Part shown: positions 35,399-44,129 of the stretch, one piece after another
Layout: each line of letters starts with the position of its first letter
Numbering within the stretch: the first letter of the stretch is position 1
NCBI RefSeq assembly: GCF_005233835.1
Contig: NZ_SZQA01000002.1
Location: 62,001-126,000 of the forward strand
Length of the DNA stretch: 64,000 nucleotides
Direction of reading: 5' to 3'
Origin: Herbidospora galbida
Lineage (GTDB): Bacteria > Actinomycetota > Actinomycetes > Streptosporangiales > Streptosporangiaceae
Made by a program: the position numbers and the translations under genes
Notes under the pieces: model-generated
Seen by the model: the letters and a program-made list of their open reading frames with translations, nothing else
Database searches by the model: none
What the model was told of the DNA's origin: nothing

Positions 35399-36026
35399 CC
35401 CCGATCGCGGTGGCGAGCAGCGCGACGCTCGCCACCAGGTCGAGCACGTAGTGGTTGCCCGTGACGACGACCACCACCGCCATCCCGACGGGAAACGCCC
35501 ACGCCAGGACCGCCAGGCGTGGGCGTGCGGCCCAGACGGCGTAGGCGGCCCAGAGCGACCAGCCGAAATGCAGGCTGGGAAAAGCGGAATAGAGGTTCTC
35601 GCCGCGCGACCCGACGATGTCGACGACGCCCGGAAGGGCGAATCGCGGCGGCGACATCGGGATGGTGAAGAAGACGACGAGAGCGAGCGCGCCCATCAGC
35701 AGCATGGTGCGCCGGGCTTTCAGATAGACACTCGGGCGGCGGACGTAGAGCCAGATCAGAACGCCGGCCAGGACGACGTAATAGAGCCGGTAGTAGTAAA
35801 TCGCCGGCTGGACGAGCGCCGGGTGGCGGGTGAGCCACTGATTCGCGGCGAGTTCGATGTCCAGCCGCAGCGCGCGTTCCCACGACTGCAGGGTGAGCGC
35901 GTTGGCCGTGGCCCTTTCGGCGACGCCCACTCCGGCGGCGGCGTGCAGGCGCGAGAAGAGCAGAAACGCGAAGACCAATAAGGCCACTTCGGCGGCGATC
36001 GATATCAGCCGGCGGTTTCCGCTCAT
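35340..36026 (-). CDS. PAP2-family membrane phosphatase
   Basis: This 228-residue membrane protein has about six hydrophobic segments. Conserved PAP2 residues are present: SAFPSLHFGW (motif with catalytic His) and TGNHYVLDLVAS (motif with the second His and Asp). The first motif (KxxxxxxRP) is read as RRPSVYLKARR, in altered order. These enzymes dephosphorylate lipid phosphates at the membrane, and members of this actinobacterial subgroup are close to inositol-phosphoceramide-synthase-like proteins. It is the first gene after the HEAT protein, with 9 bp between them. Confidence 0.8.
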   Translation of the reverse strand: MSGNRRLISIAAEVALLVFAFLLFSRLHAAAGVGVAERATANALTLQSWERALRLDIELAANQWLTRHPALVQPAIYYYRLYYVVLAGVLIWLYVRRPSVYLKARRTMLLMGALALVVFFTIPMSPPRFALPGVVDIVGSRGENLYSAFPSLHFGWSLWAAYAVWAARPRLAVLAWAFPVGMAVVVVVTGNHYVLDLVASVALLATAIGVRRWTESRWRSVRTSRPSG

Positions 36027-36035
36027 GCGCCGACC

Positions 36036-36725
36036 CTAATTCGTGGAATGGGCCCGCAGTTCTTCGACGGTCCATTCGATGACCGAGCACGTGTAATCGT
36101 TGTCGTCGGGCGCGGCGAGATAGCGGCCGACCACCTGTTCGGCCCGCCGGTCACCCCGTCTGGCCAGGCCGTAGGCCGCCTCCGCGGCGACGACCAGGCT
36201 CGCGTCGTCGAGCCGGGCCAGCAGGGCCGCCCGGATGGTCGCGTCGTCGGCGTCGAGCCCCGCGAGAGCGGTCGTCGCGCAGTCGCGGTTGTCGTCGTCG
36301 GCCTCCCGGCTGATCTCGACGAGCGCCGCGACGGCGTCGGGGTCGTCGTCGGGCATCACGTTCGGCAGGCTCCACGCGGCGGCGTAGCGAACGCCGGGGT
36401 GGTCATGACCGGCCAGACCGAGCACCTCGGGGAATGCGCGCTTGTCGCCGAGATGCCCCAGCGCGATCAGCACCGAACGGAGCACCGTGGGATCGGCTTC
36501 CCGCCGCGCCATGTCCCGCAGGACCGGCAGGCTCTGCGGGTTACCGAGCTGCGCCAGGACGTCGGCCCCGAGTTCGCGCTCTTCGCTCCGGTCGCCTGCG
36601 CACAGCCGGGCGGCCGCTTCGAAGGTCCCGGCGTCGCCGCGCCTGTGCAGCGCCGTGACGATCTCCCACCGCTCGTCGTCGGTGTTCGGGAGGAGGAGAG
36701 CCCGATCGAGCGCGTTCGCGTCCAT
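36036..36725 (-). CDS. HEAT-repeat protein
   Basis: This 229-residue all-helical repeat protein has units such as LGADVLAQLGNPQSLPVLRD, LIALGHLGDKRAFPEVLGLA and GVRYAAAWSLPNVMPDDDPD. They match HEAT/PBS-lyase repeats, used for protein binding. The C-terminal YTCSVIEWTVEELRAHS is conserved in this actinobacterial group. There is no enzymatic motif. It could be co-transcribed with PAP2, but the functional link is unknown. Confidence 0.75.
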   Translation of the reverse strand: MDANALDRALLLPNTDDERWEIVTALHRRGDAGTFEAAARLCAGDRSEERELGADVLAQLGNPQSLPVLRDMARREADPTVLRSVLIALGHLGDKRAFPEVLGLAGHDHPGVRYAAAWSLPNVMPDDDPDAVAALVEISREADDDNRDCATTALAGLDADDATIRAALLARLDDASLVVAAEAAYGLARRGDRRAEQVVGRYLAAPDDNDYTCSVIEWTVEELRAHSTN

Positions 36726-36786
36726 GTCGGCAAGTGTGAAAAAAGGGGCACGCCGTGTAAAGCGATTAACCCTAAGATCACCGTTT

Positions 36787-37488
36787 ATGGCGTCATGGGC
36801 TGCGCGCTACAAAGCCGGTGAATGGTTCGCCGTCTGGGACGAACTTCGCCGGCATGTTCCCGAGAAGTCGGCGGAGGACGCGGCGGAGGTGGCGCGGGAG
36901 ACCATGCGGCGCGTGGCGGTCAACGCGGACACCGTCGTTGAGCGGCTGGCCGCCGCCGGCTACTCCTTCGCCTTCCCCGCATGGGTCAGGCAGGCTCCCA
37001 CGCCTGACGACCTGGCGGCCGTACAGAAAGCGGAGCGGGTGATCGGCCCGTTGCCCCTGGCGCTGCGGGCCTGTCTGGAGGTCGTGGGCGGGGTCAACCT
37101 CTGCGGCGACGGCGGCGACGTCCTCCCGCACGTCGGCTATCACCGCGTGCCGAAGCAGGAAGCCGACTTCTACCCCGACCCGCTGGTGCTCCCCCCGGGA
37201 CGCCACCTGTGGGCGGACTGGGAGACGTGGGGCGACGCCGACCAGGAGGGCCACACGTTCTCCTTCGCCCCGGACGAGATCCACAAGGCCAACGTCAGCG
37301 GGGGCGTGCAGGACGTCGAGCTGCCGAGCAGGGCGGCCGATCCCGAGCTGCTGGGCGCCCGGCCGGGCGTGACCCTCGTCGACTACCTGCGCATCTCGTT
37401 CGCCTGGGGCGGCTTCCCCGGCCACGACGCGCTCGCCGTGGCCCCGAGGGCCGTCGAGGACCTGCGCCGTGACCTGCTGATGTTCTGA
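36787..37488 (+). CDS. SMI1/KNR4-like hypothetical protein
   Basis: This is a 233-residue cytosolic protein. The central VIGPLPLALRACLEVVGGVN resembles the SMI1/KNR4 (SUKH) opening helix and turn, in which a small protein binds a partner, often as an immunity protein to a toxin. The remainder (LPHVGYHRVPKQEADFYPDP) has no recognised motif. A short AT-rich leader (36,726-36,786) precedes it. No toxin gene is nearby, so an immunity role is speculative. Confidence 0.5.
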   Translation: MASWAARYKAGEWFAVWDELRRHVPEKSAEDAAEVARETMRRVAVNADTVVERLAAAGYSFAFPAWVRQAPTPDDLAAVQKAERVIGPLPLALRACLEVVGGVNLCGDGGDVLPHVGYHRVPKQEADFYPDPLVLPPGRHLWADWETWGDADQEGHTFSFAPDEIHKANVSGGVQDVELPSRAADPELLGARPGVTLVDYLRISFAWGGFPGHDALAVAPRAVEDLRRDLLMF

Positions 37489-37490
37489 GG

Positions 37491-38420
37491 CTAGGCCGGC
37501 GCGTCGGCCAGCAGCCGGTCGAGGCAGCGTTTGCCCAGGTGGGACATGACCGGATTGGTTCTGACGTAGTACCAGACGCACCCCATCGCCTGCACGAACG
37601 CCCACGCCTTGCCCCGCTCCCATTCGAGGTCGTCGACCCCGAGCAGTTCACGGAAGACCGCACGCGGCCCGCTTTCGAGCAGGTTCCAGGCGCTCAGCAG
37701 ATCGAGCGCGGGGTCGGCCGCCCCGAACCCGCCGACGTCGAGGATCCCGGTCAGCCGTCCACCCGACACCAGCACGTTGCCGGGCAGCAGATCGCCGTGC
37801 GTCATCACGTCGGCAGACCGGCGCGGCAGCACCCGGAAGTCCGCCCACAGCTTGCGCAGCCTCGGCACGTCCAGCAGCGCCTCGCTCTGCCGCAGGCAGG
37901 TCTCCACCCACTCGTCGTGTACGTCGATCTCACCGCCCCGCCCGCCGCCGGAGAACGTCCGGCCACGGGTGTCGATCGCCCGCAGGTCGGTGACGAGATC
38001 GGCCAGGTCGTGCGCGAACTTGGCCGACTCCCCGGGATGGTCGTCGATGGCAACCACCCCGGGCAGCCACGTCTGCACCGACCACGGCACCGGGTAACCC
38101 GCCCCCGGTTCACCCAGCGCGACCGGCTCGGGCGTGGGAAACCGCGTCAGCCCGGCCAGCTCCCGCGCCGCCTCGGCCTCGGCTTCGAGCCACCGCCGCG
38201 TCGGCTCGACACCGCCGGGAGGCTCCAGGGGAAAGCGCGCGGTGTAGCGGTCGCCGATCCGGAAGATCGCGTTGACCGTCCCGTGGGAGACGACGCCCGT
38301 GACGGGGAGGTCGCGCCATTGGGGGAACTGTTCGTCGACCAACGCGCGCACCATCCGGGGCGACACCGTCAGCTGGTTGGCATGCATCTCCACGAGCGTT
38401 CCGGCCGCCCGGCCCGTCAT
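37491..38420 (-). CDS. Aminoglycoside phosphotransferase-family kinase
   Basis: This 309-residue APH/ChoK-like kinase has the catalytic loop MTHGDLLPGNVLV (His-Gly-Asp with Asn) and metal-binding LDVGGFGAADPALDLL. The N-lobe (VVSHGTVNAIFRIGDRYTAR) holds the nucleotide loop and Lys/Arg. Many such genes have substrates other than drugs, and resistance is not implied. ATG 38387 (MHANQLTVSP) would remove 11 residues and is a good alternative. It is divergent from the RmlD-like gene, with a 35-bp spacer. Confidence 0.8.
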   Translation of the reverse strand: MTGRAAGTLVEMHANQLTVSPRMVRALVDEQFPQWRDLPVTGVVSHGTVNAIFRIGDRYTARFPLEPPGGVEPTRRWLEAEAEAARELAGLTRFPTPEPVALGEPGAGYPVPWSVQTWLPGVVAIDDHPGESAKFAHDLADLVTDLRAIDTRGRTFSGGGRGGEIDVHDEWVETCLRQSEALLDVPRLRKLWADFRVLPRRSADVMTHGDLLPGNVLVSGGRLTGILDVGGFGAADPALDLLSAWNLLESGPRAVFRELLGVDDLEWERGKAWAFVQAMGCVWYYVRTNPVMSHLGKRCLDRLLADAPA

Positions 38421-38455
38421 GCAACGTGTTTTCCGTCGCTGTTACGGTCGCTGGC

Positions 38456-39280
38456 ATGAAGATCCTCGTCGTTGGCGGCACCGGCTTCCTGGGTGCCGAA
38501 CTCGTGCGGCAGGCGACGGCCCTCGGTCATGTCGTGGCCGCGACCTGCTTCACCCGTCCGGGGGCGGCGGCCGAGGCCGACTGGCGGTCGCTCGACATCC
38601 GTGACCGCGCCGACGTGGCTCGCCTGGTCGCCGACGTCGCCCCCGACGTCGTGGTCAACGCGGCCTACCGCCAGTCCGACTGGGGCATCACGGCCGTGGG
38701 CGCCGCCAACGTCGCGCTCGCGACGGCTCCGGGCGTCCGGTTGGTGCAGGTGTCCAGTGACGCCGTCTTCTCCGGGGCGGCGGTCACCTACGCCGAGGAC
38801 GCCGTCCCCGACCCCGACAGCCCCTACGGCGCGGCGAAGGCGGCGGCGGAGGTCATGATCCAGGCGACCAACCCCACGGCGGTGATCGCCCGGACCTCGC
38901 TGATCATCGGTGACGGCGGCTCGCCGCACGAGGCCCTGGTGCACACGCTGGCCTCGGGTGAGCGGCCCGGGATCCTGTTCACCGACGACGTGCGCTGCCC
39001 CGTCCACGTCGCCGACCTCGCGGCGGCGCTGCTGGAGCTCGCGGACTCCGATCGCGCGGGCGTCCACCACCTGGCCGGAACCGACGCGCTGAGCCGCTAC
39101 GAACTCGGCCTGCTGATCGCCCGGCGAGACGGCGTCGACCCGGCCCGGCTGCCGTCGGGGGCGCGGGCCGACGTGGGGCTCGCGGGGCGGCGTGACGTGC
39201 GGCTCGACTGCGAGCTGACCCGGCGGCACCTGAAGACCAGGCTGCGCGGAGCCCGGGAGTTCCTGTCGTGCCGGGAGTAG
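38456..39280 (+). CDS. RmlD-like NAD(P)-dependent sugar reductase
   Basis: This 274-residue extended SDR begins MKILVVGGTGFLGAELVRQA. It has VSSDAVFSG (Ser) and SPYGAAKAAAE (YxxxK), typical of dTDP-4-dehydrorhamnose reductase-like proteins. The order and C-terminal VDPARLPSG segment fit the actinobacterial sugar nucleotide-binding group. No other rhamnose genes are near, so the substrate is uncertain. It is a single gene converging on an NADPH-binding reductase. Confidence 0.8.
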   Translation: MKILVVGGTGFLGAELVRQATALGHVVAATCFTRPGAAAEADWRSLDIRDRADVARLVADVAPDVVVNAAYRQSDWGITAVGAANVALATAPGVRLVQVSSDAVFSGAAVTYAEDAVPDPDSPYGAAKAAAEVMIQATNPTAVIARTSLIIGDGGSPHEALVHTLASGERPGILFTDDVRCPVHVADLAAALLELADSDRAGVHHLAGTDALSRYELGLLIARRDGVDPARLPSGARADVGLAGRRDVRLDCELTRRHLKTRLRGAREFLSCRE

Positions 39281-39318
39281 ACCGCGCCGACGGTCCGGCG
39301 GCACGCGTGTGGGCCCGG

Positions 39319-39999
39319 TCAGCGCTGGGCGGCGTCCAGCTTCGCCTGGACCGTCGCGGCGGCGGTGGGCACGCCCGGCGACTCCCAGAAGTTCTCGGTC
39401 TCGCCGGCGTAGAGGCCGCCGTAGGCCGGGGTCCCCGGCTGGTAACGCCACCCGTCGGCGAGCGTCCCGGCGTCGACGGCGTCGTAGCCGATCCGGTCGA
39501 GGAACGTGGTCACCGCCGCCTTCGCGTCGGCGTCGTCGCCCGCGACGGCGAGCGCGCTGCGGTCGGCCGCGCCCGGGGGCCGCGGCAGCGCCCGCAGGTG
39601 CACGAAGTAGATGTTGTTGAAGACCTTGACGACCTTGGACGTCGGCAGGTGCTCCTGCAGCAGCTCGCTGGACGTGGTGGAAGCGGCGTCGAGCTCCGGG
39701 AAGACCCCGTCGCGGTCGGGGTAGTAGTTGTTCGTGTCGATCACGGTCTTGCCGGCGAGCGGCTCCACCGGGACCTTGCGGTAGGCGCCCAGCGGAACGC
39801 TGACGACCACGAGGTCGCCCGCCGCGGCGGCCTCGGCGGCGGTCGCGGCCCTGGCCTTGGGCCCGAGCTCGCCGACCAGCTCCTGCAGCGTCTCCGGGCC
39901 ACGCGAGTTGCTCAGGACGACGTCGTAACCTGCCGCGACGGCGAGCCGGGCGAGGGTGCCGCCGATGTGCCCGCTGCCGATGAATGCAACTGTTGTCAT
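39319..39999 (-). CDS. NADPH-dependent F420 reductase-like / NADP oxidoreductase
   Basis: This 226-residue protein is built on a Rossmann fold opening FIGSGHIGGTLARLAVAAGY and SNSRGPE. The latter pair (Asn-Ser-Arg) binds the NADP phosphate, as in Fno and 6-phosphogluconate-type NADP oxidoreductases. IDTNNYYPDRDG and KVFNNIYFVHL follow the family pattern. In actinomycetes it could reduce F420 or an unknown substrate. ATG 39999 is chosen because the upstream extension is not conserved-looking. Confidence 0.8.
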   Translation of the reverse strand: MTTVAFIGSGHIGGTLARLAVAAGYDVVLSNSRGPETLQELVGELGPKARAATAAEAAAAGDLVVVSVPLGAYRKVPVEPLAGKTVIDTNNYYPDRDGVFPELDAASTTSSELLQEHLPTSKVVKVFNNIYFVHLRALPRPPGAADRSALAVAGDDADAKAAVTTFLDRIGYDAVDAGTLADGWRYQPGTPAYGGLYAGETENFWESPGVPTAAATVQAKLDAAQR

Positions 40000-40058
40000 A
40001 CGAGCTGCCAACCTCTGCAGGCCGCCCCGCATTCCGCCCCTCCTGGTAGTTTCCCGGC

Positions 40059-41015
40059 GTGTTCTCGTTGCTCGAACCCCCGATTTTCACCCGGCTCAGG
40101 CAGGCGCGACGCGTTCTCGTGGCCGGAGCCGGCGGCGGATTCGACGTCTTCGCCGGGCTGCCGCTCGCCGTGGAACTGTGGGCGGCGGGCAAGGAGGTGC
40201 ACCTGGCCAACCTGTCGTTCAGCCGCCTCCACGGCCTCGACCTCGACGTCTGGCTCGACGAGAACGTGGCCGAGATCGTCCCCGAGACGGTCACCCGGGA
40301 CTCCTACTTCCCCGAACGCTCGCTCGCCCGCTGCCTCCGGAAGCACGGCCTGCCCTCCACCGTGTACGCCTTCCCCAAGGTCGGCGTCGCCCCTTTACGG
40401 GCGGCCTACCGGACGCTGACCGACCGCCTCGGCCTCGACGCCGTCGTGCTGGTCGACGGCGGCACCGACATCCTGCTCCGGGGAGACGAGGCCGGCCTGG
40501 GCACCCCCGAGGAGGACATGGCCAGCCTGGCCGCCGTCCACGGGCTCGACGTGGCCGAGAAGATCGTCGTCTGCCTGGGCTTCGGCGTCGACGCCTATCA
40601 CGGCGTCAACCACGTCCAGGTGCTGGAGAACCTGGCGGCGCTCGACCGCGAGGGCGCCTATCTGGGCGCCTTCTCCATCCCCCGGGCCAGCCGGGCGGCG
40701 GAGCTCTATCTGGACGCCGTCGCGTGCGCCCAGGCCGACACCCCGGAACGTCCGAGCATCGTGAACGGCTCGATCGCGGCCGCCCTGACCGGGAGGTTCG
40801 GCGACGCCCAGTTCACCACGCGCACCAAGGGCAGCGAACTGTTCGTCAACCCCCTGATGACCCTCTATTGGGCCGTCGACGCCGGCGCACTGGCCCGCCG
40901 CTCGCTCTACCTGGACCGCCTCGAAGACACCGTCCTGATGCGCCAGATCGCCTCCGTCATCGAGGGCTTCCGCTGGGAGATCACCCCGCGCCCGCCCCGG
41001 GCGTTTCCGCACTGA
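40059..41015 (+). CDS. DUF1152 domain protein
   Basis: This 318-residue cytosolic protein has the DUF1152 pattern: VLVAGAGGGFDVFAGLPLAV (nucleotide-like loop), VLVDGGTDILLRGDE, VVCLGFGVDAYHGVNH and TRTKGSELFVNPLM. The glycine-rich beginning suggests a nucleotide-binding fold, but the function of the family is unknown. The GTG start is 59 bp from the divergent reductase. The last 35 bp overlap a convergent gene. Confidence 0.8.
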   Translation: MFSLLEPPIFTRLRQARRVLVAGAGGGFDVFAGLPLAVELWAAGKEVHLANLSFSRLHGLDLDVWLDENVAEIVPETVTRDSYFPERSLARCLRKHGLPSTVYAFPKVGVAPLRAAYRTLTDRLGLDAVVLVDGGTDILLRGDEAGLGTPEEDMASLAAVHGLDVAEKIVVCLGFGVDAYHGVNHVQVLENLAALDREGAYLGAFSIPRASRAAELYLDAVACAQADTPERPSIVNGSIAAALTGRFGDAQFTTRTKGSELFVNPLMTLYWAVDAGALARRSLYLDRLEDTVLMRQIASVIEGFRWEITPRPPRAFPH

Positions 41016-41694
41016 CGACGCGATGGGTCTCCAGAGCGTCGGAAAGCGTCCGCGCCACCTCGGGCGATCCGGCGGAGAAGAACGCCCGCTCCAGGATCGC
41101 CGCAGGTGCCGGTCCCATGATCCAGTCGGTCAGGAGCGCGTACCACTCGGCGCCGTGCCCGCTCGCGACGGTGTAGTCGTGCAGGAGCCACGCCAGGTGA
41201 CGTGCCGCCGGCTCCGTGGTGTTCGCCTCCCATGCGGCCAGATAGGGGGCCAGGTCGAGCCCGAGCGAGGCGGCGATGATCTCGATCATCTTCATGACGT
41301 CGACGTCACGCGGATAGTGGTTCAGCGTGCGGTTCCACCAGGCGCCGACGACGGCGATGATCGCCTCGCGCTCCCGCGGCCTCCAGTCGTCCCATCTGGC
41401 GCCGAGTCGGTCCAGCACCACGTCCGCGTACCAGCCATCGAGCTCTTCGAGGACGAGCAGTTCCAGGATCCGGGGCAGGAAGTGCCGGAACTCGTCGACG
41501 TCACCCCAGGTCGACAGGGCGTTGCCGGCGTAGGGCGCCAGCGCCGATGCCGTGAGCACGCGCAGCGGAGCCGCGCGCGTCGCGCGGACCTGCTCCGGTG
41601 ACACGCAGTGGTCGCACGCGTCGGTCTCGGCGGGCAGCGGATAGCGGGAGAAGGCCGTGTAGAGGGCGTCCACCGCCTGATCGAGATCAGCCAC
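40981..41694 (-). CDS. Hypothetical protein coupled to lysyl-tRNA synthetase
   Basis: This is a 237-residue acidic, helical protein. It has a C-x-H-C-type segment (TDACDHCVSPEQVRA) near the N-terminus that could bind metal. Trp-rich central helices follow (LDGWYADVVLDRLGARWDDW, AWWNRTLNHYPRDVDVMKM). GTG 41694 lies inside the end of lysK (8-bp overlap), implying co-expression. The protein resembles uncharacterised actinobacterial proteins of similar length; the function is unknown. Confidence 0.55.
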   Translation of the reverse strand: MADLDQAVDALYTAFSRYPLPAETDACDHCVSPEQVRATRAAPLRVLTASALAPYAGNALSTWGDVDEFRHFLPRILELLVLEELDGWYADVVLDRLGARWDDWRPREREAIIAVVGAWWNRTLNHYPRDVDVMKMIEIIAASLGLDLAPYLAAWEANTTEPAARHLAWLLHDYTVASGHGAEWYALLTDWIMGPAPAAILERAFFSAGSPEVARTLSDALETHRVVSAETPGAGAG

Positions 41695-43345
41695 CGAGCA
41701 GCAGCCGGATCCGGTCGGCGCCGAGCGCCAGCAGCAGCGTCGGCAGCCGGGGACCGGCGTCGCGCCCGACCAGCAGCGTGTAGACCAGCACGAAGAACTG
41801 TCGCTGGGCGACCTTCACCTCTGGAGTCGGCTTGGCGTCGGCGTCGAGGCCGGCCATCACCTTCGGCACGCTGTACACGAGCGTGGTCAGGCCCTCCAGC
41901 GACCAGGCGGCGTCGAGCCCGTCGAGCAGCAGCCGCAGCGATTCGCGCTGCGACGCGTCGAGGGATTCGAGGAGCGCGGTGTCGGGCTCGTCGCGGACCT
42001 GGGTGCGCTGTTCGGCCGGCACCTGGGTCGCCGTCCAGTGGGCGGCCCGGTCGAGGCGGGGACGCGTTTCGTCGAGGGAGGTGATCGGGTCGTCGGGGTC
42101 GAGGTCGGTCAGGATCCGCAGCATCTGCTCGTCGTGGCCGGTCGTGATGTCGGCGACCGACGCGAGCATCCGGTAGGGGAGCGGCCGGGGGGTGGTCGGC
42201 AGCGGCCCCGACGCGGTGCGGACCGCGCGGTCACTGGCGATCGCGTCCAGCGGGTCGGCCGTCCCGGCGGCCACCTTGCGCTGGAGGGAGTCCCATTCGT
42301 CGTACAGGCGGAGGATCTCCTGATCGAAGGCGATCTTGAACGACTGGTTCGGGCGGCGGCGGGCGTACAGCCACCGCAGCAGCGGCGCCTCCATGATCTC
42401 CAGGGCGTCCGACGGAGTCGGGACGCTGCCCCTGGAGCTGCTCATCTTGGCCATGCCGCTGATGCCGACGAACGCGTACATCGGCCCGATGGGCTGGGGC
42501 GCCTGGAACACCTCCCGCACGATCTGGCCGCCGACCACGAACGACGACCCGGGCGAGGAGTGGTCGACCCCGGAGGGCTCGAAGACCACGCCCTCATAGG
42601 CCCACCGCATCGGCCAGTCGACCTTCCACACGAGCTTGCCCCAGTCGTGCTCCGCCAGCCGGACCGTCTCGCCGTGGCCGCACGCGCAGGTGTACGTGAG
42701 CATCGTGCTCTCGTCGTCGTAAGCGGTGACCGTGGTGGTGTCCCGCTGGCAGACCGAGCAGTAGGGCTTGTAGGGGGAGTAGCCGGCCGCGCTGAGCCCG
42801 TTGTCCTCGTCGGGCACGGGGTCGGGCGTGGCGGCGTTCTTGGTCCGGTATTGGTCGAGGATGCCGTTGATGCGCTTGCGCTCCCGCATCGCCAGGAGGA
42901 TCTGCTCGCGGTAGGCGCCCGAGGTGTACATCTCGGTCTGGCTGACGACGCGGACCTCGACGCCGAGCTCGCCGAGGGCGGTCAGCAGGGGAGCCTTGAA
43001 GTGCTGGGCCCAGTTGGGATAAGGGCTGCCAGGAGGGGGCGGCACCGACGTCAGGGGCTTGCCGATGTGCTCACTCCACGACGGGTCGACCCCGGCCGGA
43101 ACCTTGCGGAACCGGTCGAAGTCGTCGCACGAGAGGATGTGCACGCAGTCGTGGCCACGCCGCCTGATCTCGTCGGCCACCAGGTGGGGAGTGAGCACCT
43201 CGCGCAGGTTGCCGAGGTGGATCGGCCCCGAGGGGCTCAGCCCCGAGGCGCAGACGATCGGCCGCCCCGGCGCCCGCTTCCCGGCCGCCTCGATGACCTC
43301 GTCGGCGAACCGCGAGACCCAGTCGATCTCGGTCCTCTCAGCCAT
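41687..43345 (-). CDS. lysK: Class I lysyl-tRNA synthetase
   Basis: This 552-residue synthetase is of the archaeal or spirochaete type, unrelated to class II LysS. The HIGH-type motif is PIHLGN (41-46) and the KMSKS-type motif is KMSSS (300-304). Four Cys in YCSVCQ and TCACGH (196, 199, 220, 222) form a probable zinc site. It attaches lysine to tRNA-Lys in the cytoplasm. Many actinomycetes carry it besides class II LysS; whether it is the sole copy here cannot be seen. The ATG at 43345 has GGAAG at 8 nt; GTG 43354 is less likely. There is no T-box leader. Confidence 0.93.
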   Translation of the reverse strand: MAERTEIDWVSRFADEVIEAAGKRAPGRPIVCASGLSPSGPIHLGNLREVLTPHLVADEIRRRGHDCVHILSCDDFDRFRKVPAGVDPSWSEHIGKPLTSVPPPPGSPYPNWAQHFKAPLLTALGELGVEVRVVSQTEMYTSGAYREQILLAMRERKRINGILDQYRTKNAATPDPVPDEDNGLSAAGYSPYKPYCSVCQRDTTTVTAYDDESTMLTYTCACGHGETVRLAEHDWGKLVWKVDWPMRWAYEGVVFEPSGVDHSSPGSSFVVGGQIVREVFQAPQPIGPMYAFVGISGMAKMSSSRGSVPTPSDALEIMEAPLLRWLYARRRPNQSFKIAFDQEILRLYDEWDSLQRKVAAGTADPLDAIASDRAVRTASGPLPTTPRPLPYRMLASVADITTGHDEQMLRILTDLDPDDPITSLDETRPRLDRAAHWTATQVPAEQRTQVRDEPDTALLESLDASQRESLRLLLDGLDAAWSLEGLTTLVYSVPKVMAGLDADAKPTPEVKVAQRQFFVLVYTLLVGRDAGPRLPTLLLALGADRIRLLLGG

Positions 43346-43443
43346 CGGCGGCACTTCCTTCCCTGGTCAACTGACGCTTCTATGGTCGCGCGTCATCGCA
43401 GTGCTCCCGACCGACCCCGATGGCCAGGAACCGCCTTCCGGCC

Positions 43444-44028
43444 TCAAGCGGTGCTCACCCGGGAATCGGTGCGGGAGCGCAGAATGCCCTCGATTCCCCG
43501 GAGGAACGTCTCGCCGACGGCGGCCGGGTCGGACAGGCAGCCCGCCGCCATCGCGCCGTCTCGCAGCATGACGAAATGCCGGCCCTCGAACTCGGCCGGC
43601 GGCTGCCCGACCTGCGAGAGCAGGTCGGTGACGGTGAGCAGGAACCACTCCCGGTGCGCCAGCACCGCTTGGTGGACGGGATGCCCGGGATCCGGATACT
43701 CCGCCACGGCGTTGAGGAACGCGCACCCGCGAAACCCGGGCGAACCGATGTCCTGGGCGATCCCCCCGGCGATGAGCCGCAGGACCTCGACGGCGGGCCT
43801 GCCGCTGCCGACGGCCTCCCCGACCCGGTCGCGGATGGCCTGGTCGGCCTCCCGCAGATAGGCGACGACGAGCTCGTCTTTGCCCGTGAAGTGCCGGTAG
43901 AGCGTCGCGCGGGTCACCTTCGCCTCGGCGACGATCCGGTCGACCCCCACCGAATGGAGCCCTTCCATGTAGAAGAGCCGGGTGGCGGTGCCGAGGAGCC
44001 GAGCTCGCGCTTCGGAGGTCTTCACCAT
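43444..44028 (-). CDS. TetR-family regulator
   Basis: This 194-residue repressor has the helix-turn-helix segment VGVDRIVAEAKVTRATLYRH, followed by FTGKDELVVAYL. The C-terminal domain contains FRGCAFLNAVAEYPDPGHPV, the signature of the TetR_C group controlling membrane or redox genes. It is divergent from a DUF308 protein across a spacer with two inverted 16-bp operators, so local autoregulation is likely. The ligand is unknown. Confidence 0.9.
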   Translation of the reverse strand: MVKTSEARARLLGTATRLFYMEGLHSVGVDRIVAEAKVTRATLYRHFTGKDELVVAYLREADQAIRDRVGEAVGSGRPAVEVLRLIAGGIAQDIGSPGFRGCAFLNAVAEYPDPGHPVHQAVLAHREWFLLTVTDLLSQVGQPPAEFEGRHFVMLRDGAMAAGCLSDPAAVGETFLRGIEGILRSRTDSRVSTA

Positions 44029-44040
44029 CGCGAGATTAGC

Positions 44041-44111
44041 AGATAGAACGTTCGGTCTTGACGTGCCGATGTCAGAGTGCCACCCTTGCAGCGATACCGA
44101 ACGTTCTATCT
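44041..44111. promoter_or_regulatory. Paired inverted operators AGATAGAACGTTCGGT
   Basis: AGATAGAACGTTCGGT (44041-44056) and its exact inverse ACCGAACGTTCTATCT (44096-44111) flank a 39-bp spacer. Each includes the palindrome GAACGTTC. They lie directly before the TetR start and the DUF308 start, so repressor binding at both would shut each promoter. Confidence 0.75.
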
Positions 44112-44129
44112 CTCTCGTAAGGACTCCTC

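Noticed and set aside
37491-38420. Aminoglycoside resistance gene
   Set aside because: APH-type kinases are abundant in actinomycetes with varied substrates. No resistance context or specific subgroup motif is visible.
43346-43443. T-box or other riboswitch upstream of lysK
   Set aside because: The spacer is under 100 bp and shows no T-box sequence or terminator-antiterminator hairpins.
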